Translations under genes and position numbers: made by a program | Assembly: GCF_020621385.1 (NCBI RefSeq) | Contig: NZ_JAESVA010000007.1 | Coordinates: forward strand, 124,001 to 188,000 | From: Acidisoma cellulosilyticum | GTDB lineage: Bacteria > Pseudomonadota > Alphaproteobacteria > Acetobacterales > Acetobacteraceae | Length of the DNA stretch: 64,000 bases | Reading direction: 5' to 3' | The notes under the pieces: model-generated | Database searches by the model: none | Told to the model about the DNA's origin: nothing | Seen by the model: the letters and a program-made list of their open reading frames with translations, nothing else | Shown here: positions 35,436-43,835 of the stretch, piece after piece | Position numbering within the stretch: position 1 is the stretch's first letter | Layout: every line of letters begins with the position of its first letter

Positions 35436-36752
35436 ATGAGCGGACGGAAGATGCATCTGGTGGCTTTCCTGATGGCAGGCCCAACCTGCCATCACCATGG
35501 CGCCTGGCGGCATCCTGAAACGGATGTCGACGATATCCTGACGCCGGAGCGCTACGAGCACATCGCCCGCGTGCTGGAAGCCGGCAAGTTCGATGCGCTG
35601 TTCTTCGCCGATATTCTAGGCATTTACGACACCTATAACAGCAGCTTCGCGACGATGCTGGGCCGCGGCGGGCAGCTTTGCCTGCTCGACCCCGCCATCA
35701 TCCTGCCGATGATGGCGCGCGTCACCGACCGGATCGGGCTTGGCCTGACCTGCTCCACGACCTTCTTCAACCCTTATCAGATCGCCCGGCAGCTCGGCAC
35801 CTTGGACCATCTGAGCCGAGGCCGGGTGGCCTGGAACGTGGTCGCTTCGCATTCGACCCTGGAGGCGAATAATTTCGGCCTCGCCGAAATGCCGAGCCGC
35901 GCCCATCGCTATGACCGGTCGGATGAGGTGCTGGAAGCCTGCATGGCGCTGTGGAATAGCTGGGACGAAGGCGCCCTTGTTCTGGACAAGAAGCAGGGCA
36001 TCTTCGCCGATGCCTCGAAAGTCCATTACGCCGATTACAACGGGCAATGGATCAAGACCCGTGGGCCGCTGACGGTGCCGCGCAGCCCGCAAGGCCATCC
36101 CGTCATCATGCAGGCCGGCAGTTCCGACCGTGGTCGGGATTTCGGCGCGCGCTGGGGCGAGATCATCTTCACGCTGCAGCACCAGAAAGGCGACATGCAG
36201 ACCTTCTATAAGGACTTCAAGGGTCGCATGGCGGCGCGGGGCCGCGCGCCGGAAAGCTGCGTGGTGCTGCCCTCCATCGATGTCGTGATCGGGGAGACGG
36301 AATCGATCGCGCGGGAGCGCGCGGATTACGTCAATGGCCTGGTCGACACCCAGCTCGGCATGGCCTGCGTCTCCGGCCAGATCGGCTATGATCTATCCCA
36401 GCTCGATCCGGACCAGCCGCTGAAGGACGTGAAGGTGGAGACAGGGTCGCGCGGAACCATGGACGTCATCCTTCAGGGGACCGAGGCGGAAGGGCTGACC
36501 TTGGGCGAGGCCGCGCGGCGGTTTGCCACGAGCGAGCTTTGCCCGCAGCTGGTCGGCACGCCGGAGATGATCGCGGACAAGCTCATCGATCTGTTCCAGG
36601 ACTATGCCTGCGACGGTTTCGTGCTGACGCCCACCACCTTCCCCGGCATGTATGAGCAGTTCGCCAAGACCGTGGTGCCCATCCTGCAGGAGCGTGGCGT
36701 CTTCCGAAAAGACTACGCGGGCAGCACGCTGCGGGAGCATTTGCAGGACTGA
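35436..36752 (+). CDS. LLM-class flavin-dependent monooxygenase (NtaA/SnaA/DszA family)
   Basis: 438-residue luciferase-like TIM-barrel monooxygenase of the NtaA/DmoA/DszA group (normally 430-450 residues). These use FMNH2 from a separate reductase to oxidise chelators, dialkyl sulfides, sulfones or similar compounds. Recognisable blocks are HHHGAWRHPETD near the start, FDALFFADILGIYDTYN, TFFNPYQIARQLGTLDHLSRGRVAWNVVAS and VIMQAGSSDRGRDFGARWGEIIFT. ATG at 35436 has GAGGA upstream; a TTG at 35409 is less likely. No flavin reductase or sulfonate transporter is adjacent. The sugar ABC operon that follows starts 356 bases later, so it is probably not cotranscribed. Confidence 0.88.
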   Translation: MSGRKMHLVAFLMAGPTCHHHGAWRHPETDVDDILTPERYEHIARVLEAGKFDALFFADILGIYDTYNSSFATMLGRGGQLCLLDPAIILPMMARVTDRIGLGLTCSTTFFNPYQIARQLGTLDHLSRGRVAWNVVASHSTLEANNFGLAEMPSRAHRYDRSDEVLEACMALWNSWDEGALVLDKKQGIFADASKVHYADYNGQWIKTRGPLTVPRSPQGHPVIMQAGSSDRGRDFGARWGEIIFTLQHQKGDMQTFYKDFKGRMAARGRAPESCVVLPSIDVVIGETESIARERADYVNGLVDTQLGMACVSGQIGYDLSQLDPDQPLKDVKVETGSRGTMDVILQGTEAEGLTLGEAARRFATSELCPQLVGTPEMIADKLIDLFQDYACDGFVLTPTTFPGMYEQFAKTVVPILQERGVFRKDYAGSTLREHLQD

Positions 36753-37073
36753 TTTTCCAGGCCGCATTCGAGTTTTGAGCGATTTCAAGGAGATGGCTTG
36801 GTAGGCCTGTCTTGCCAAGCCGATCCCGTATGGAATTTGCGGTCGATATAAACAAAAAACTGGAATTCATGATCGAAATAGGCCAAAACCGCTTCTGCAG
36901 GATGCGGCCCTAAACGGCCGTGCTCGGGCGCCCGACTGAACCGCTCATCGACTATTACAAGAAGAAGAAAAAACCTTCGGGAGGAGGATAAAGCCGGCAG
37001 CCGGTCGCCGCGCCAGTTGTCTTCGTACGTCGCAAACAAAAGTCCAAATCAAAATCAGATGCGTCTGCGTTGA
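36753..37073. other. intergenic region before the second sugar ABC operon
   Basis: About 320 bases holding a hairpin at 36795-36821 and AT-rich stretches (36841-36880 and 36945-36975) but no gene-like frame. A GGGAGGAGGAT sequence at about 36980 looks like a ribosome site but no start codon follows in a usable frame. It probably contains the promoter of the sugar-binding protein gene. Confidence 0.45.
36795..36821. terminator. possible terminator hairpin after the LLM monooxygenase
   Basis: Inverted repeat GGCTTGG / CCAAGCC (7 bp) around a 13-base loop, 43 bases after the monooxygenase stop codon. No T-tract follows, so it is only a candidate. Confidence 0.35.
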
Positions 37074-37089
37074 TTGCCCTTAAGGGCAA
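37074..37089. promoter_or_regulatory. perfect 16-bp palindrome, candidate operator of the sugar ABC operon
   Basis: TTGCCCTTAAGGGCAA is a perfect palindrome without spacer ending 19 bases before the ATG of the sugar-binding protein. Its symmetry and position suit a dimeric repressor (LacI/GntR-like). No regulator gene is adjacent, so the binding protein is unknown. It is too compact to be a good RNA hairpin. Confidence 0.5.
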
Positions 37090-37108
37090 CAGGGAAGGAA
37101 CAAAAAGA

Positions 37109-38071
37109 ATGAACACTATTCTGCGGAAGCTCGTCGGTTGCTCTGCGGCCGTCGCTGCCATTGCTTTCACGACATCGCTAAGCCCGGTGAGCGCACAGGC
37201 GCAATCCGCGCACGACTATACCTTCGCCATGATCACCCATGCCCAGCCCGGCGATACGTTCTGGGACATCATCCGCAAGGGCGCCAATGCGGCGGCCAAG
37301 AAGGATCACGTCAAGCTGCTGTATCTGTCGAACCCGACCGCCTCGGGCGAGGCGCAGCTTGTCACCAATGTCGTGGCACAGAAGGTCGACGGCATTGCGA
37401 TCACCCTCGCCTTTCCGGATGCCGAGGAAACGACGATCAAGTCCGCGATCGCTGCCAATATTCCGGTCATCGGTTTCAATGCCGGCACGGATGCCTGGAA
37501 AAGCGCTGGCCTGCTCTCCTATGTCGGGCAGGACGAGACGATCGCCGGTAAGGCTGTCGGCGACAAGCTGAACAAGCTTGGCGCGAAAAGCGTCGTCTGC
37601 GTCGATCAGCAGCAGGGCGCGGTGCAGCTGGAAGCGCGTTGCGACGGCATCAAGGACACGTTCAAGGGCAGCTTCTACGTTCTTTACGTTCCTGGCTATG
37701 ACATGGCCCAGACGCAGTCCCGCATCGTCGCCAAGCTGCAGCAGGATAAGAGCGTCGATTATATCGTGACGCTGGGCGCGCCTTTCGCACCGACCGCCAT
37801 TCAGGCGGCCGATACGGCGGGCAGCCAGGCCAAGGTCGGCACCTTCGATCTGACGCCGCGTGCAGTCACCTTGATTCAGCAAGGCAAGCTGCAATGGGCG
37901 ATTGACCAGCAGCCCTTCGTCGAAGGCTATCTGGCGATCGACTTCCTTTGGCTGAACAAGGTGAACGGCGATGTCGTCGGTGGCGGCCAGCCGGTGCTGA
38001 CCGGCCCTGCTTTCGTCGACAGCACCAATATCGCCGATGTCGCGAAATTCGCCAAAGCCGGCACGCGCTAA
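37109..38071 (+). CDS. periplasmic sugar-binding protein (RbsB-like), second system
   Basis: 320-residue binding protein with a Sec signal peptide (KLVGCSAAVAAIAFTTSLSPVSAQAQS). The mature part shows FAMITHAQPGDTFWDIIRKGANAAAKKDHVKLLYLS, the DGIAITLAFPDA segment, VIGFNAGTDAW and GTFDLTPRAVTLIQQGKLQWAIDQQPFVEGYLAIDFLW, typical of periplasmic binding protein 4 proteins for pentoses, hexoses or polyols. GGGAAGGAA lies upstream of ATG 37109. It heads an operon with permease, ATPase and a TIM-barrel isomerase, the same composition as the 14.5-18.1 kb operon, but the proteins are clearly different sequences. Its ligand is unknown. Confidence 0.92.
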   Translation: MNTILRKLVGCSAAVAAIAFTTSLSPVSAQAQSAHDYTFAMITHAQPGDTFWDIIRKGANAAAKKDHVKLLYLSNPTASGEAQLVTNVVAQKVDGIAITLAFPDAEETTIKSAIAANIPVIGFNAGTDAWKSAGLLSYVGQDETIAGKAVGDKLNKLGAKSVVCVDQQQGAVQLEARCDGIKDTFKGSFYVLYVPGYDMAQTQSRIVAKLQQDKSVDYIVTLGAPFAPTAIQAADTAGSQAKVGTFDLTPRAVTLIQQGKLQWAIDQQPFVEGYLAIDFLWLNKVNGDVVGGGQPVLTGPAFVDSTNIADVAKFAKAGTR

Positions 38072-38078
38072 AGCAAGA

Positions 38079-38106
38079 TCCCATCAGGTGACATCACCTG
38101 ATGGGA
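38079..38106 (+). terminator. intra-operon stem-loop between binding protein and permease genes
   Basis: Perfect 13-bp inverted repeat TCCCATCAGGTGA / TCACCTGATGGGA separated by two bases, eight bases after the binding-protein stop. No T-run follows. In similar operons such hairpins stabilise the upstream mRNA or cause partial termination, so that the binding protein is made in excess. Confidence 0.65.
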
Positions 38107-38167
38107 CAAATTGCGGTCTTTACTAGGACCAAAAATTTCGGTCGGCAACGGCCGGGAGGAGGATCAG

Positions 38168-39223
38168 GTGAACGCTATCACGGAGAGCGTGGAGACACGC
38201 GTCAAGCGACGTCAATTGCAACAGACGCCGCTATGGAAACGCATTCTGAAGCGGCCGGAAGTTGGTGCCTTGGGCGGCGTTATTCTTGTCTTCGCGTTTT
38301 TCTACGTGATGGCACCGCCCTTCCGACAACTCTCGGCCTTGTCGACCGTTCTGTACCAGGCGTCCATTCTCGGCATTCCGGCGGTCGCCGTCGCTTTGCT
38401 GATGATCGGCGGCGAATTCGACCTCAGCGCCGGTGTGGCCGTAGTGTCATCATCGCTGGCGGCGTCGATGTTCGCGACGGAAGTGACGGGCAATCTCTGG
38501 ACCGGTATTCTGCTCGCGCTCGTTCTGTCCCTCGCGATCGGGGCCTTGAACGGTTACTTGCTGGTTCGCACCAAGCTGCACAGCTTTCTGGTGACGCTGT
38601 CGACCTTTCTGATGCTGCAGGGCCTGAACATCGCCATTACCAAGCTGGTGACAGGCAATGTCGCGACCGAGGATATCAGCGGCATGGTCGGGTTCGATCT
38701 CGGCCAGCGGATCTTTGCCTCCAACTTTCATCTTTTCGGCACGACCGTCAGCATTGCCATCGTCTATTGGCTGATCTTCGCCGTGATCGCGACCTGGGTT
38801 CTGCTGCGCACCCGCATGGGCAACTGGATTTTCGCGGTCGGCGGTCAGGGCGACAGTGCGCGCGCCGTCGGCATTCCGGTGAAGCGCGTGAAGATCGGCC
38901 TGTTCATGGTCGTCGGCTTCTCCTGCTGGTTCACCGGCATGCATATGCTGTTCGCCTATGACACCGTGCAGTCCGGCGCCGGTATCGGCAACGAGCTTCT
39001 GTATATCGCCTCCGCCGTGGTCGGTGGTTGTCTGCTCACCGGCGGCTACGGATCGGCGGCCGGGTCCGCGCTCGGTGCCTTCATCTTCGGCATGACGACC
39101 GAAGGTGTCATCTATGCCGATTGGGACCCGGATTGGTTCATGTTCTTCGTGGGGGCGATGCTGCTGCTGGCGACTGTCTTCAACGGTTGGCTGCGTATCC
39201 GCGCCCTGAGCCGGAGCAAGTGA
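38168..39223 (+). CDS. sugar ABC transporter permease (RbsC-like), second system
   Basis: 351-residue inner-membrane permease with about nine or ten helices. Family marks are IPAVAVALLMIGGEFDLSAG, FAVGGQGDSARAVGIPVKRVKIG and AVVGGCLLTGGYGSAAGSALGAFIFGMTTEGVIYADWDPDWFMFFVGAMLLLA. The start is GTG at 38168, directly after GGGAGGAGGATCAG, an unusually strong ribosome site; the frame is open further upstream but that part overlaps the hairpin. It pairs with the ATPase two bases downstream. Confidence 0.92.
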   Translation: MNAITESVETRVKRRQLQQTPLWKRILKRPEVGALGGVILVFAFFYVMAPPFRQLSALSTVLYQASILGIPAVAVALLMIGGEFDLSAGVAVVSSSLAASMFATEVTGNLWTGILLALVLSLAIGALNGYLLVRTKLHSFLVTLSTFLMLQGLNIAITKLVTGNVATEDISGMVGFDLGQRIFASNFHLFGTTVSIAIVYWLIFAVIATWVLLRTRMGNWIFAVGGQGDSARAVGIPVKRVKIGLFMVVGFSCWFTGMHMLFAYDTVQSGAGIGNELLYIASAVVGGCLLTGGYGSAAGSALGAFIFGMTTEGVIYADWDPDWFMFFVGAMLLLATVFNGWLRIRALSRSK

Positions 39224-39224
39224 G

Positions 39225-40040
39225 ATGACGAGCACCAATACACCGATCATTCAGCTGAGCAATGTCGGCAAAAGCTACGGCAATATCAGCGCCCTTCGCG
39301 ATGTCAGCCTGACGGTACGCCAAGGCGAGGTCACCTGCATCCTGGGTGACAACGGCGCCGGCAAATCGACGCTGATCAGCATCATCGCCGGGCTGATCAG
39401 CCACGACCAGGGCACCTATGCCGTGGACGGCGCGCCGATGCATTTCACCTCGCCGCGCCAGGCGCTCGATCTTGGCATTTCCGCCGTCTATCAAACGCTC
39501 GCCCTGGTGCCGCTGCTGTCCGTCTGGCGGAACTTCTATCTCGGCTCCGAAATCCGCAAAGGCAGCGGGATTTTCAAGCGGCTTGACGTGAAGACCATGC
39601 AGCAGACGGCCGAGCGCGAGGTGGAGCGCATGGGCATCAATATCCCTGACCTGGAGCAGCCGGTCGGCACGCTGTCCGGCGGTCAGCGGCAGGTCGTCGC
39701 TATCGCCCGCGCCGTGCATTTCGGTGCCCGCGTGCTTATTCTGGATGAACCGACGGCGGCGCTGGGCGTCACCCAATCCGGCCTCGTGCTGCGCTATATC
39801 GCGACGGCGGCGCGGGAGCAGGGGATCGGCGTCATCTTCATCACCCATAATCCGCATCACGCCTATATGGTCGGTGACCATTTCATGGTGCTGTCGCGCG
39901 GCGAGGTGGAGCTGGATACGCCACGCGCCGACCTCAGCCTGGAAGACCTCATGTTCCATATGGCGGGCGGCGCGGGGCTGAACGCTCTGCAGCACGAACT
40001 CCATCGCGGTGAGCCGACAACGGCCGGGCAGGCCGCCTGA
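39225..40040 (+). CDS. sugar ABC transporter ATP-binding protein, single-domain, second system
   Basis: 271-residue ABC ATPase with one nucleotide-binding domain: Walker A GDNGAGKST, signature LSGGQRQVVAIARAVHF, Walker B VLILDEPTAALG and switch FITHN. Its nearest neighbour in the window is the ATPase at 15367. It starts one base after the permease stop, and its own TGA overlaps the ATG of the next gene (TGATG), so the last three genes of the operon are translationally linked. Energises uptake through the permease encoded at 38168. Confidence 0.93.
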   Translation: MTSTNTPIIQLSNVGKSYGNISALRDVSLTVRQGEVTCILGDNGAGKSTLISIIAGLISHDQGTYAVDGAPMHFTSPRQALDLGISAVYQTLALVPLLSVWRNFYLGSEIRKGSGIFKRLDVKTMQQTAEREVERMGINIPDLEQPVGTLSGGQRQVVAIARAVHFGARVLILDEPTAALGVTQSGLVLRYIATAAREQGIGVIFITHNPHHAYMVGDHFMVLSRGEVELDTPRADLSLEDLMFHMAGGAGLNALQHELHRGEPTTAGQAA

Positions 40041-41002
40041 TGAAAATCGGTGTCGTCTCAGACAGTCTCGGGCATCTTCCTTTCGAGGAGATGCTGGATA
40101 GCGCTGCCTCTCTCGGTATCGAGGGGGTGGAGATCAATGCCGCCAATTGGACGGCCGCACCACACTTGGACCTGCCCGGCGTTTTGGCGAGCGCCGAAAA
40201 GCAGCGGCAGTTCACCCGCGCCTTTGCGGCGCGCGGGCTGGATCTGATCGCGCTGAACGCCAACGGCAATCAGCTGCACCCGACGGAGGGCGAGCGGCAA
40301 TCGGCCGCATTGCACGACACGATCCGCCTTGCGGGCGCGCTTGGCGTCGATACGGTCGTGCTGATGTCCGGCCTGCCGGCAGGCGGCCCGGATGACCGGA
40401 CGCCCAATTGGATCATCTCCTCCTGGCCGCCGGAAACGCAGACGATCCTGAAATGGCAATGGGAGGAGAAGCTGCTGCCCTATTGGCGGAAGCTCGCTTC
40501 TTTCGCCGAAACGCAGGGGGTGAAAAAACTCTGTGTGGAAATCCATGGCAATCAGCTTGTCTATAACGTCCCTGCCCTGCTGCGGTTGCGGCAGGAGATT
40601 GGGCCCATCGTCGGCGCCAATCTGGACCCCAGCCACCTGATGTGGATGGGCGCTGACCCGCTGGCGGCGGTGGATGCGCTGGGCGAGGCGATCCTGCATT
40701 GCCACGCCAAGGACACCTATCTCAACAAACCGCGTCAGGCGGTGACGAGCCTGCTGGAGAATGGGTCGCTGACCGATATCGCGGCGCGGTCCTGGAGCTA
40801 TATCACGCTCGGCTTCGGCCATCCTGAGGGCTGGTGGCGGGACTTCTGCTACCGGCTGCGTCTGGCCGGGTATGACGGCTGGCTGTCGATCGAGCATGAG
40901 GATGTGATCCTCTCCCGTATCGAAGGGCTGCGCCGGTCGGTGGATCTGTTGCGGTCGGCTGCCCCGATCGAGGCGAGTGACTTCAAGCTGCAGGCGTTCT
41001 GA
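40040..41002 (+). CDS. sugar phosphate isomerase/epimerase-like TIM barrel protein
   Basis: 320-residue member of the xylose-isomerase-like/AP-endonuclease-2 superfamily (IolE, hydroxypyruvate isomerase and sugar epimerase relatives). The opening is KIGVVSDSLGHLPFEEMLDSAASLGIEGVEI. Candidate metal ligands lie in LCVEIHGNQLV, GANLDPSHLMWMG, ILHCHAKDTY and WLSIEHEDV, all near expected positions. It overlaps the ATPase stop by one base and is the last gene of the second sugar ABC operon. It likely isomerises or epimerises the imported sugar or its derivative. The other such protein here (14519) is only distantly similar. Confidence 0.85.
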   Translation: MKIGVVSDSLGHLPFEEMLDSAASLGIEGVEINAANWTAAPHLDLPGVLASAEKQRQFTRAFAARGLDLIALNANGNQLHPTEGERQSAALHDTIRLAGALGVDTVVLMSGLPAGGPDDRTPNWIISSWPPETQTILKWQWEEKLLPYWRKLASFAETQGVKKLCVEIHGNQLVYNVPALLRLRQEIGPIVGANLDPSHLMWMGADPLAAVDALGEAILHCHAKDTYLNKPRQAVTSLLENGSLTDIAARSWSYITLGFGHPEGWWRDFCYRLRLAGYDGWLSIEHEDVILSRIEGLRRSVDLLRSAAPIEASDFKLQAF

Positions 41003-41005
41003 TCC

Positions 41006-41030
41006 GGGGGTGGGGGGCCGTCGCACCCCC
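41006..41030. terminator. terminator hairpin between convergent genes
   Basis: GGGGGTG / CACCCCC inverted repeat with an 11-base G-rich loop, four bases after the TGA of the TIM-barrel gene and 18 bases before the stop of the convergent fusion protein. No T-tract is present. Confidence 0.45.
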
Positions 41031-41047
41031 ATCCATCCTGGCGTCGG

Positions 41048-43513
41048 TCAGATGCCCCGGCGTCTCACCAGCGCCAGGATGGTAAAGAGACCGCAGGCGA
41101 GGGCTGCGAAATACGGCAGGCCATGCGTGGTGATCTGCATCGCGAGGCCCGCGCCGAAAGGCCCGACTGCGGCGCCTGCCCCCCAGGCGACGGACATGAC
41201 GGCATAGACCGAGACCAGGTCGCCGCCTTTGAAATGGCTGCCGACCTGCGCCATCATCACCGTATAGATGCCCACGAAAACGCCGCCCCAGACAAAGAGC
41301 AGCGGGTAGGCGAGGAAGGGCGAGTGGATCGCGATCGGCCACATAAGAGCACCGATCGTCGAGATGACGCCCAGCACGATGGCCAGACGGCGGCGATCCA
41401 TCCGGTCACCCAGCAAGCCGATGGGCAGTTGCAAAGCGATTGCGCCCACGAGCAGAACCGAAAGCAACAGCGTCGCGGCTTCCTCCGCCCAGCCGAGATG
41501 CATGGCGTAGATCGGCAGGAAGGACATGCCGGCCGTCTCCAGCGCCGCGTTGACGAAGGTCGCGAAGAGGGCGACCGGCGCCAGCGCGAGGTAGCGCAGG
41601 GGGTTGGAATGCTGCGGCTGTTCGAAGGCCGGCGCGCGGACCCAGGGCATGGCGACCGACATCAGGGCCACCAGGGCGATGCCGGCTGCGATGAGGAAGG
41701 GCAGCATGCCGTCCGTGCCCACCGCCGTGAGGATGAGCGGGCCGAGCGCGAAGCCAGCCGAGAGCGCCACCGTATAGCTCGCGATCGTGCGCGTGCGGCT
41801 TTTGTCGTCGCTGAGCTGGTTCAGCCAGGTCTCGGACATCACGAACATCGTTTCCGAGACGATGCCCAGCAGGATACGGAGCGGAAACCAAAGCCAGACC
41901 GTCGGCATGGCCGGGAACAAGGTTAGCAGGATCGCCGCCCCCAGCAGGGCCGCGGTCATGGGCAGTTTCGGCCCCATCCGCCAGGCGATGCGCGGCAGAA
42001 CCGGCGCCACCAGCAGCACGCCGAGCGCATGCATGGCGGCATTGGCACCGATGAAACTGTCGCCGAAGCCCATCTGCCGCAGCACGAGCGCGATGAGCGG
42101 CGCGGTCAGCCCGTAGGTCAGGCCGAAGATCAGGCCGGTCGCGATGAGCGATATGATGGCGGGCAGGCTCGATCGGGTCTGGTGCCCCTCCGCCGCCAGG
42201 TGTTGGCGCTGTTGCACGTATCGACTTCTTGTTTCGCGCAGACGGGCGAACCAGGTCATACGGCGGCCATCCAGAATATCCTTCAGCGTATGGGCGTAAT
42301 CGACGATGAGGCCCGGGGTCCAGGTCATCGCTTCGGCCCGCGCGCGCCATAGCGCCAGTAGCCACATCGCGGGATCGGTGAGCAGAAGAAACAGCCGGCG
42401 CCAGGGCCGCTCCTGGCCGAGCGCGCCCTCCATCGCGGCGTCGAGCGCGAGGGCGACGGTTGAGGAGCAGTTGCGGCTGGTCAGGTTGTAGATCGGCTTG
42501 GCTTTGTAATCGGTCAGGAAGGACCGCAGGGCCGCGCCGTTGTAGCGGTGGAAGACGATCTCCTGGTCCGGCCGGCGCCAGCCCTCGCATTCCTCCTCAA
42601 GCGACGGCCGGTAGGCTGCCGGCACGTCATTCTCGGCAGTGGCGCGCAGCAGGCGCGTGAATTCGCCCGTGGAGTGGTCAATGTCATTGGCAGGGCAAAG
42701 ACTGATGTAGATTTCCGGCGGCAGCGACATGGCGGCATGGCCGGTTGAAATGACACCGTTCTTGTCGGCGGCGGCGATATAGCGGTCGACCAGAAAGCGG
42801 CGCTGGGCGTTCGGCATGGAGCCGAGCGGCGTCCAGACATGGACGACGAGACCGGTCTCGTTGGTCCAGGAATCGGGCTCCTCGTGGGAGGAATGCAGCA
42901 GGCCGCGCGCATGCCAGTTGGGGCCGGCGTAAAGCGGCAATTCGGTGACCGACTCACCAGGTTTGAGGCGGCGCAGCTGGACGCTGAGATGCGCCAGGCT
43001 CCATGCCGCCGCGACCAGCGCGACGCCGATGCAGAAGGGCACCGTGTTGCGATAGGGCAAGGGATAGGGCAGCCAGATGAGGATGGCCATAACGAGTTCG
43101 ATCAGGCCGACGATCGCGGCCCGGACCCAGCGCACCGAGCGCACGATGATCGCGGCGGCGAGGCGAAACAGACCGTCGAGCAGAAGCGCGCCGCCCAGCA
43201 TGAAGGTCGCGACAATGTTGTCATCCCAGGGCACGTCGATCGCCATCAGGCCGAGCGCGAGGAAGCCGAGCGATTTCAGGACCGGCACCGTCGCATTGGG
43301 AAACCCGATCGCCGCGAGGGCGAGCAGCCGGACGCAGCCTTCAAGGATGAGCAGGGCACCGATGATGTCGGTCACGACGACGATGCCGATATGGAAAAGG
43401 TGCAGCGAGAAAACGATGCCGACAGCGACACAGAAAAGAGACAGTAAGGCGAAGACCCACCAATGCGTCCGCAACGAGCGTGCCCCGAGCAGGAGCAGGA
43501 TAAGACGAATCAC
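41048..43513 (-). CDS. HdeD-like / papain-like / MFS three-part fusion membrane protein
   Basis: 821 residues with an unusual architecture. Residues ~1-175 form six hydrophobic segments resembling HdeD/DUF308 acid-stress membrane proteins (MIRLILLLLGARSLRTHWWVFALLSLF...). Residues ~190-400 are soluble and contain a His (GHAAMS, His259) and a Cys (YNLTSRNCSSTVA, Cys349) in the order and context seen in permuted papain-fold enzymes such as PPPDE or DUF4105. Residues ~430-821 are a complete twelve-helix MFS-type carrier (LIFGLTYGLTAPLIALVLRQMGFGDSFIGANAAMHALG...; LGDRMDRRRLAIVLG). The frame is uninterrupted with codon use like its neighbours, so this is a real fusion rather than an assembly join. 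The substrate is unknown. The soluble domain assignment is by eye and tentative. Confidence 0.75.
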   Translation of the reverse strand: MIRLILLLLGARSLRTHWWVFALLSLFCVAVGIVFSLHLFHIGIVVVTDIIGALLILEGCVRLLALAAIGFPNATVPVLKSLGFLALGLMAIDVPWDDNIVATFMLGGALLLDGLFRLAAAIIVRSVRWVRAAIVGLIELVMAILIWLPYPLPYRNTVPFCIGVALVAAAWSLAHLSVQLRRLKPGESVTELPLYAGPNWHARGLLHSSHEEPDSWTNETGLVVHVWTPLGSMPNAQRRFLVDRYIAAADKNGVISTGHAAMSLPPEIYISLCPANDIDHSTGEFTRLLRATAENDVPAAYRPSLEEECEGWRRPDQEIVFHRYNGAALRSFLTDYKAKPIYNLTSRNCSSTVALALDAAMEGALGQERPWRRLFLLLTDPAMWLLALWRARAEAMTWTPGLIVDYAHTLKDILDGRRMTWFARLRETRSRYVQQRQHLAAEGHQTRSSLPAIISLIATGLIFGLTYGLTAPLIALVLRQMGFGDSFIGANAAMHALGVLLVAPVLPRIAWRMGPKLPMTAALLGAAILLTLFPAMPTVWLWFPLRILLGIVSETMFVMSETWLNQLSDDKSRTRTIASYTVALSAGFALGPLILTAVGTDGMLPFLIAAGIALVALMSVAMPWVRAPAFEQPQHSNPLRYLALAPVALFATFVNAALETAGMSFLPIYAMHLGWAEEAATLLLSVLLVGAIALQLPIGLLGDRMDRRRLAIVLGVISTIGALMWPIAIHSPFLAYPLLFVWGGVFVGIYTVMMAQVGSHFKGGDLVSVYAVMSVAWGAGAAVGPFGAGLAMQITTHGLPYFAALACGLFTILALVRRRGI

Positions 43514-43835
43514 GAATTAGTCCTTACGATCCAATGTGAGGCCAGCTCTGTCGGCGCTGACGCTGCGGCATGAACGGCTGGTCCTCACCGGCGAAGCCTG
43601 GGGTTGGTCGAGCGCGCAAGCTGAGACTGACACCGATCGGCGATAACATCCGGTTGGCATTGCAACGTCAATACATGCGGCAAGTGTCGACGCGGGGTGT
43701 TGCAGAAATGCCAGTGGGGCGCGGCCAGTGCTGCGGCGGTGACCGGGCTCCGGCCCGGCCAGAGGTGCGGCCAGGGGTGCCAGAGATGCGGTCGGTTGCC
43801 GAGGATGCAGGGCCGGCCTAACCTCTGTGGCTGCA
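43514..43835. other. intergenic region, no gene seen
   Basis: About 320 bases between divergent genes. The right part (43710-43800) contains degenerate GCGGCCAG / GTGCGGCCAGGG / GTGCCAGAGATGCGG repeats. Short frames on both strands have no family resemblance. It presumably carries both promoters. Confidence 0.4.
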
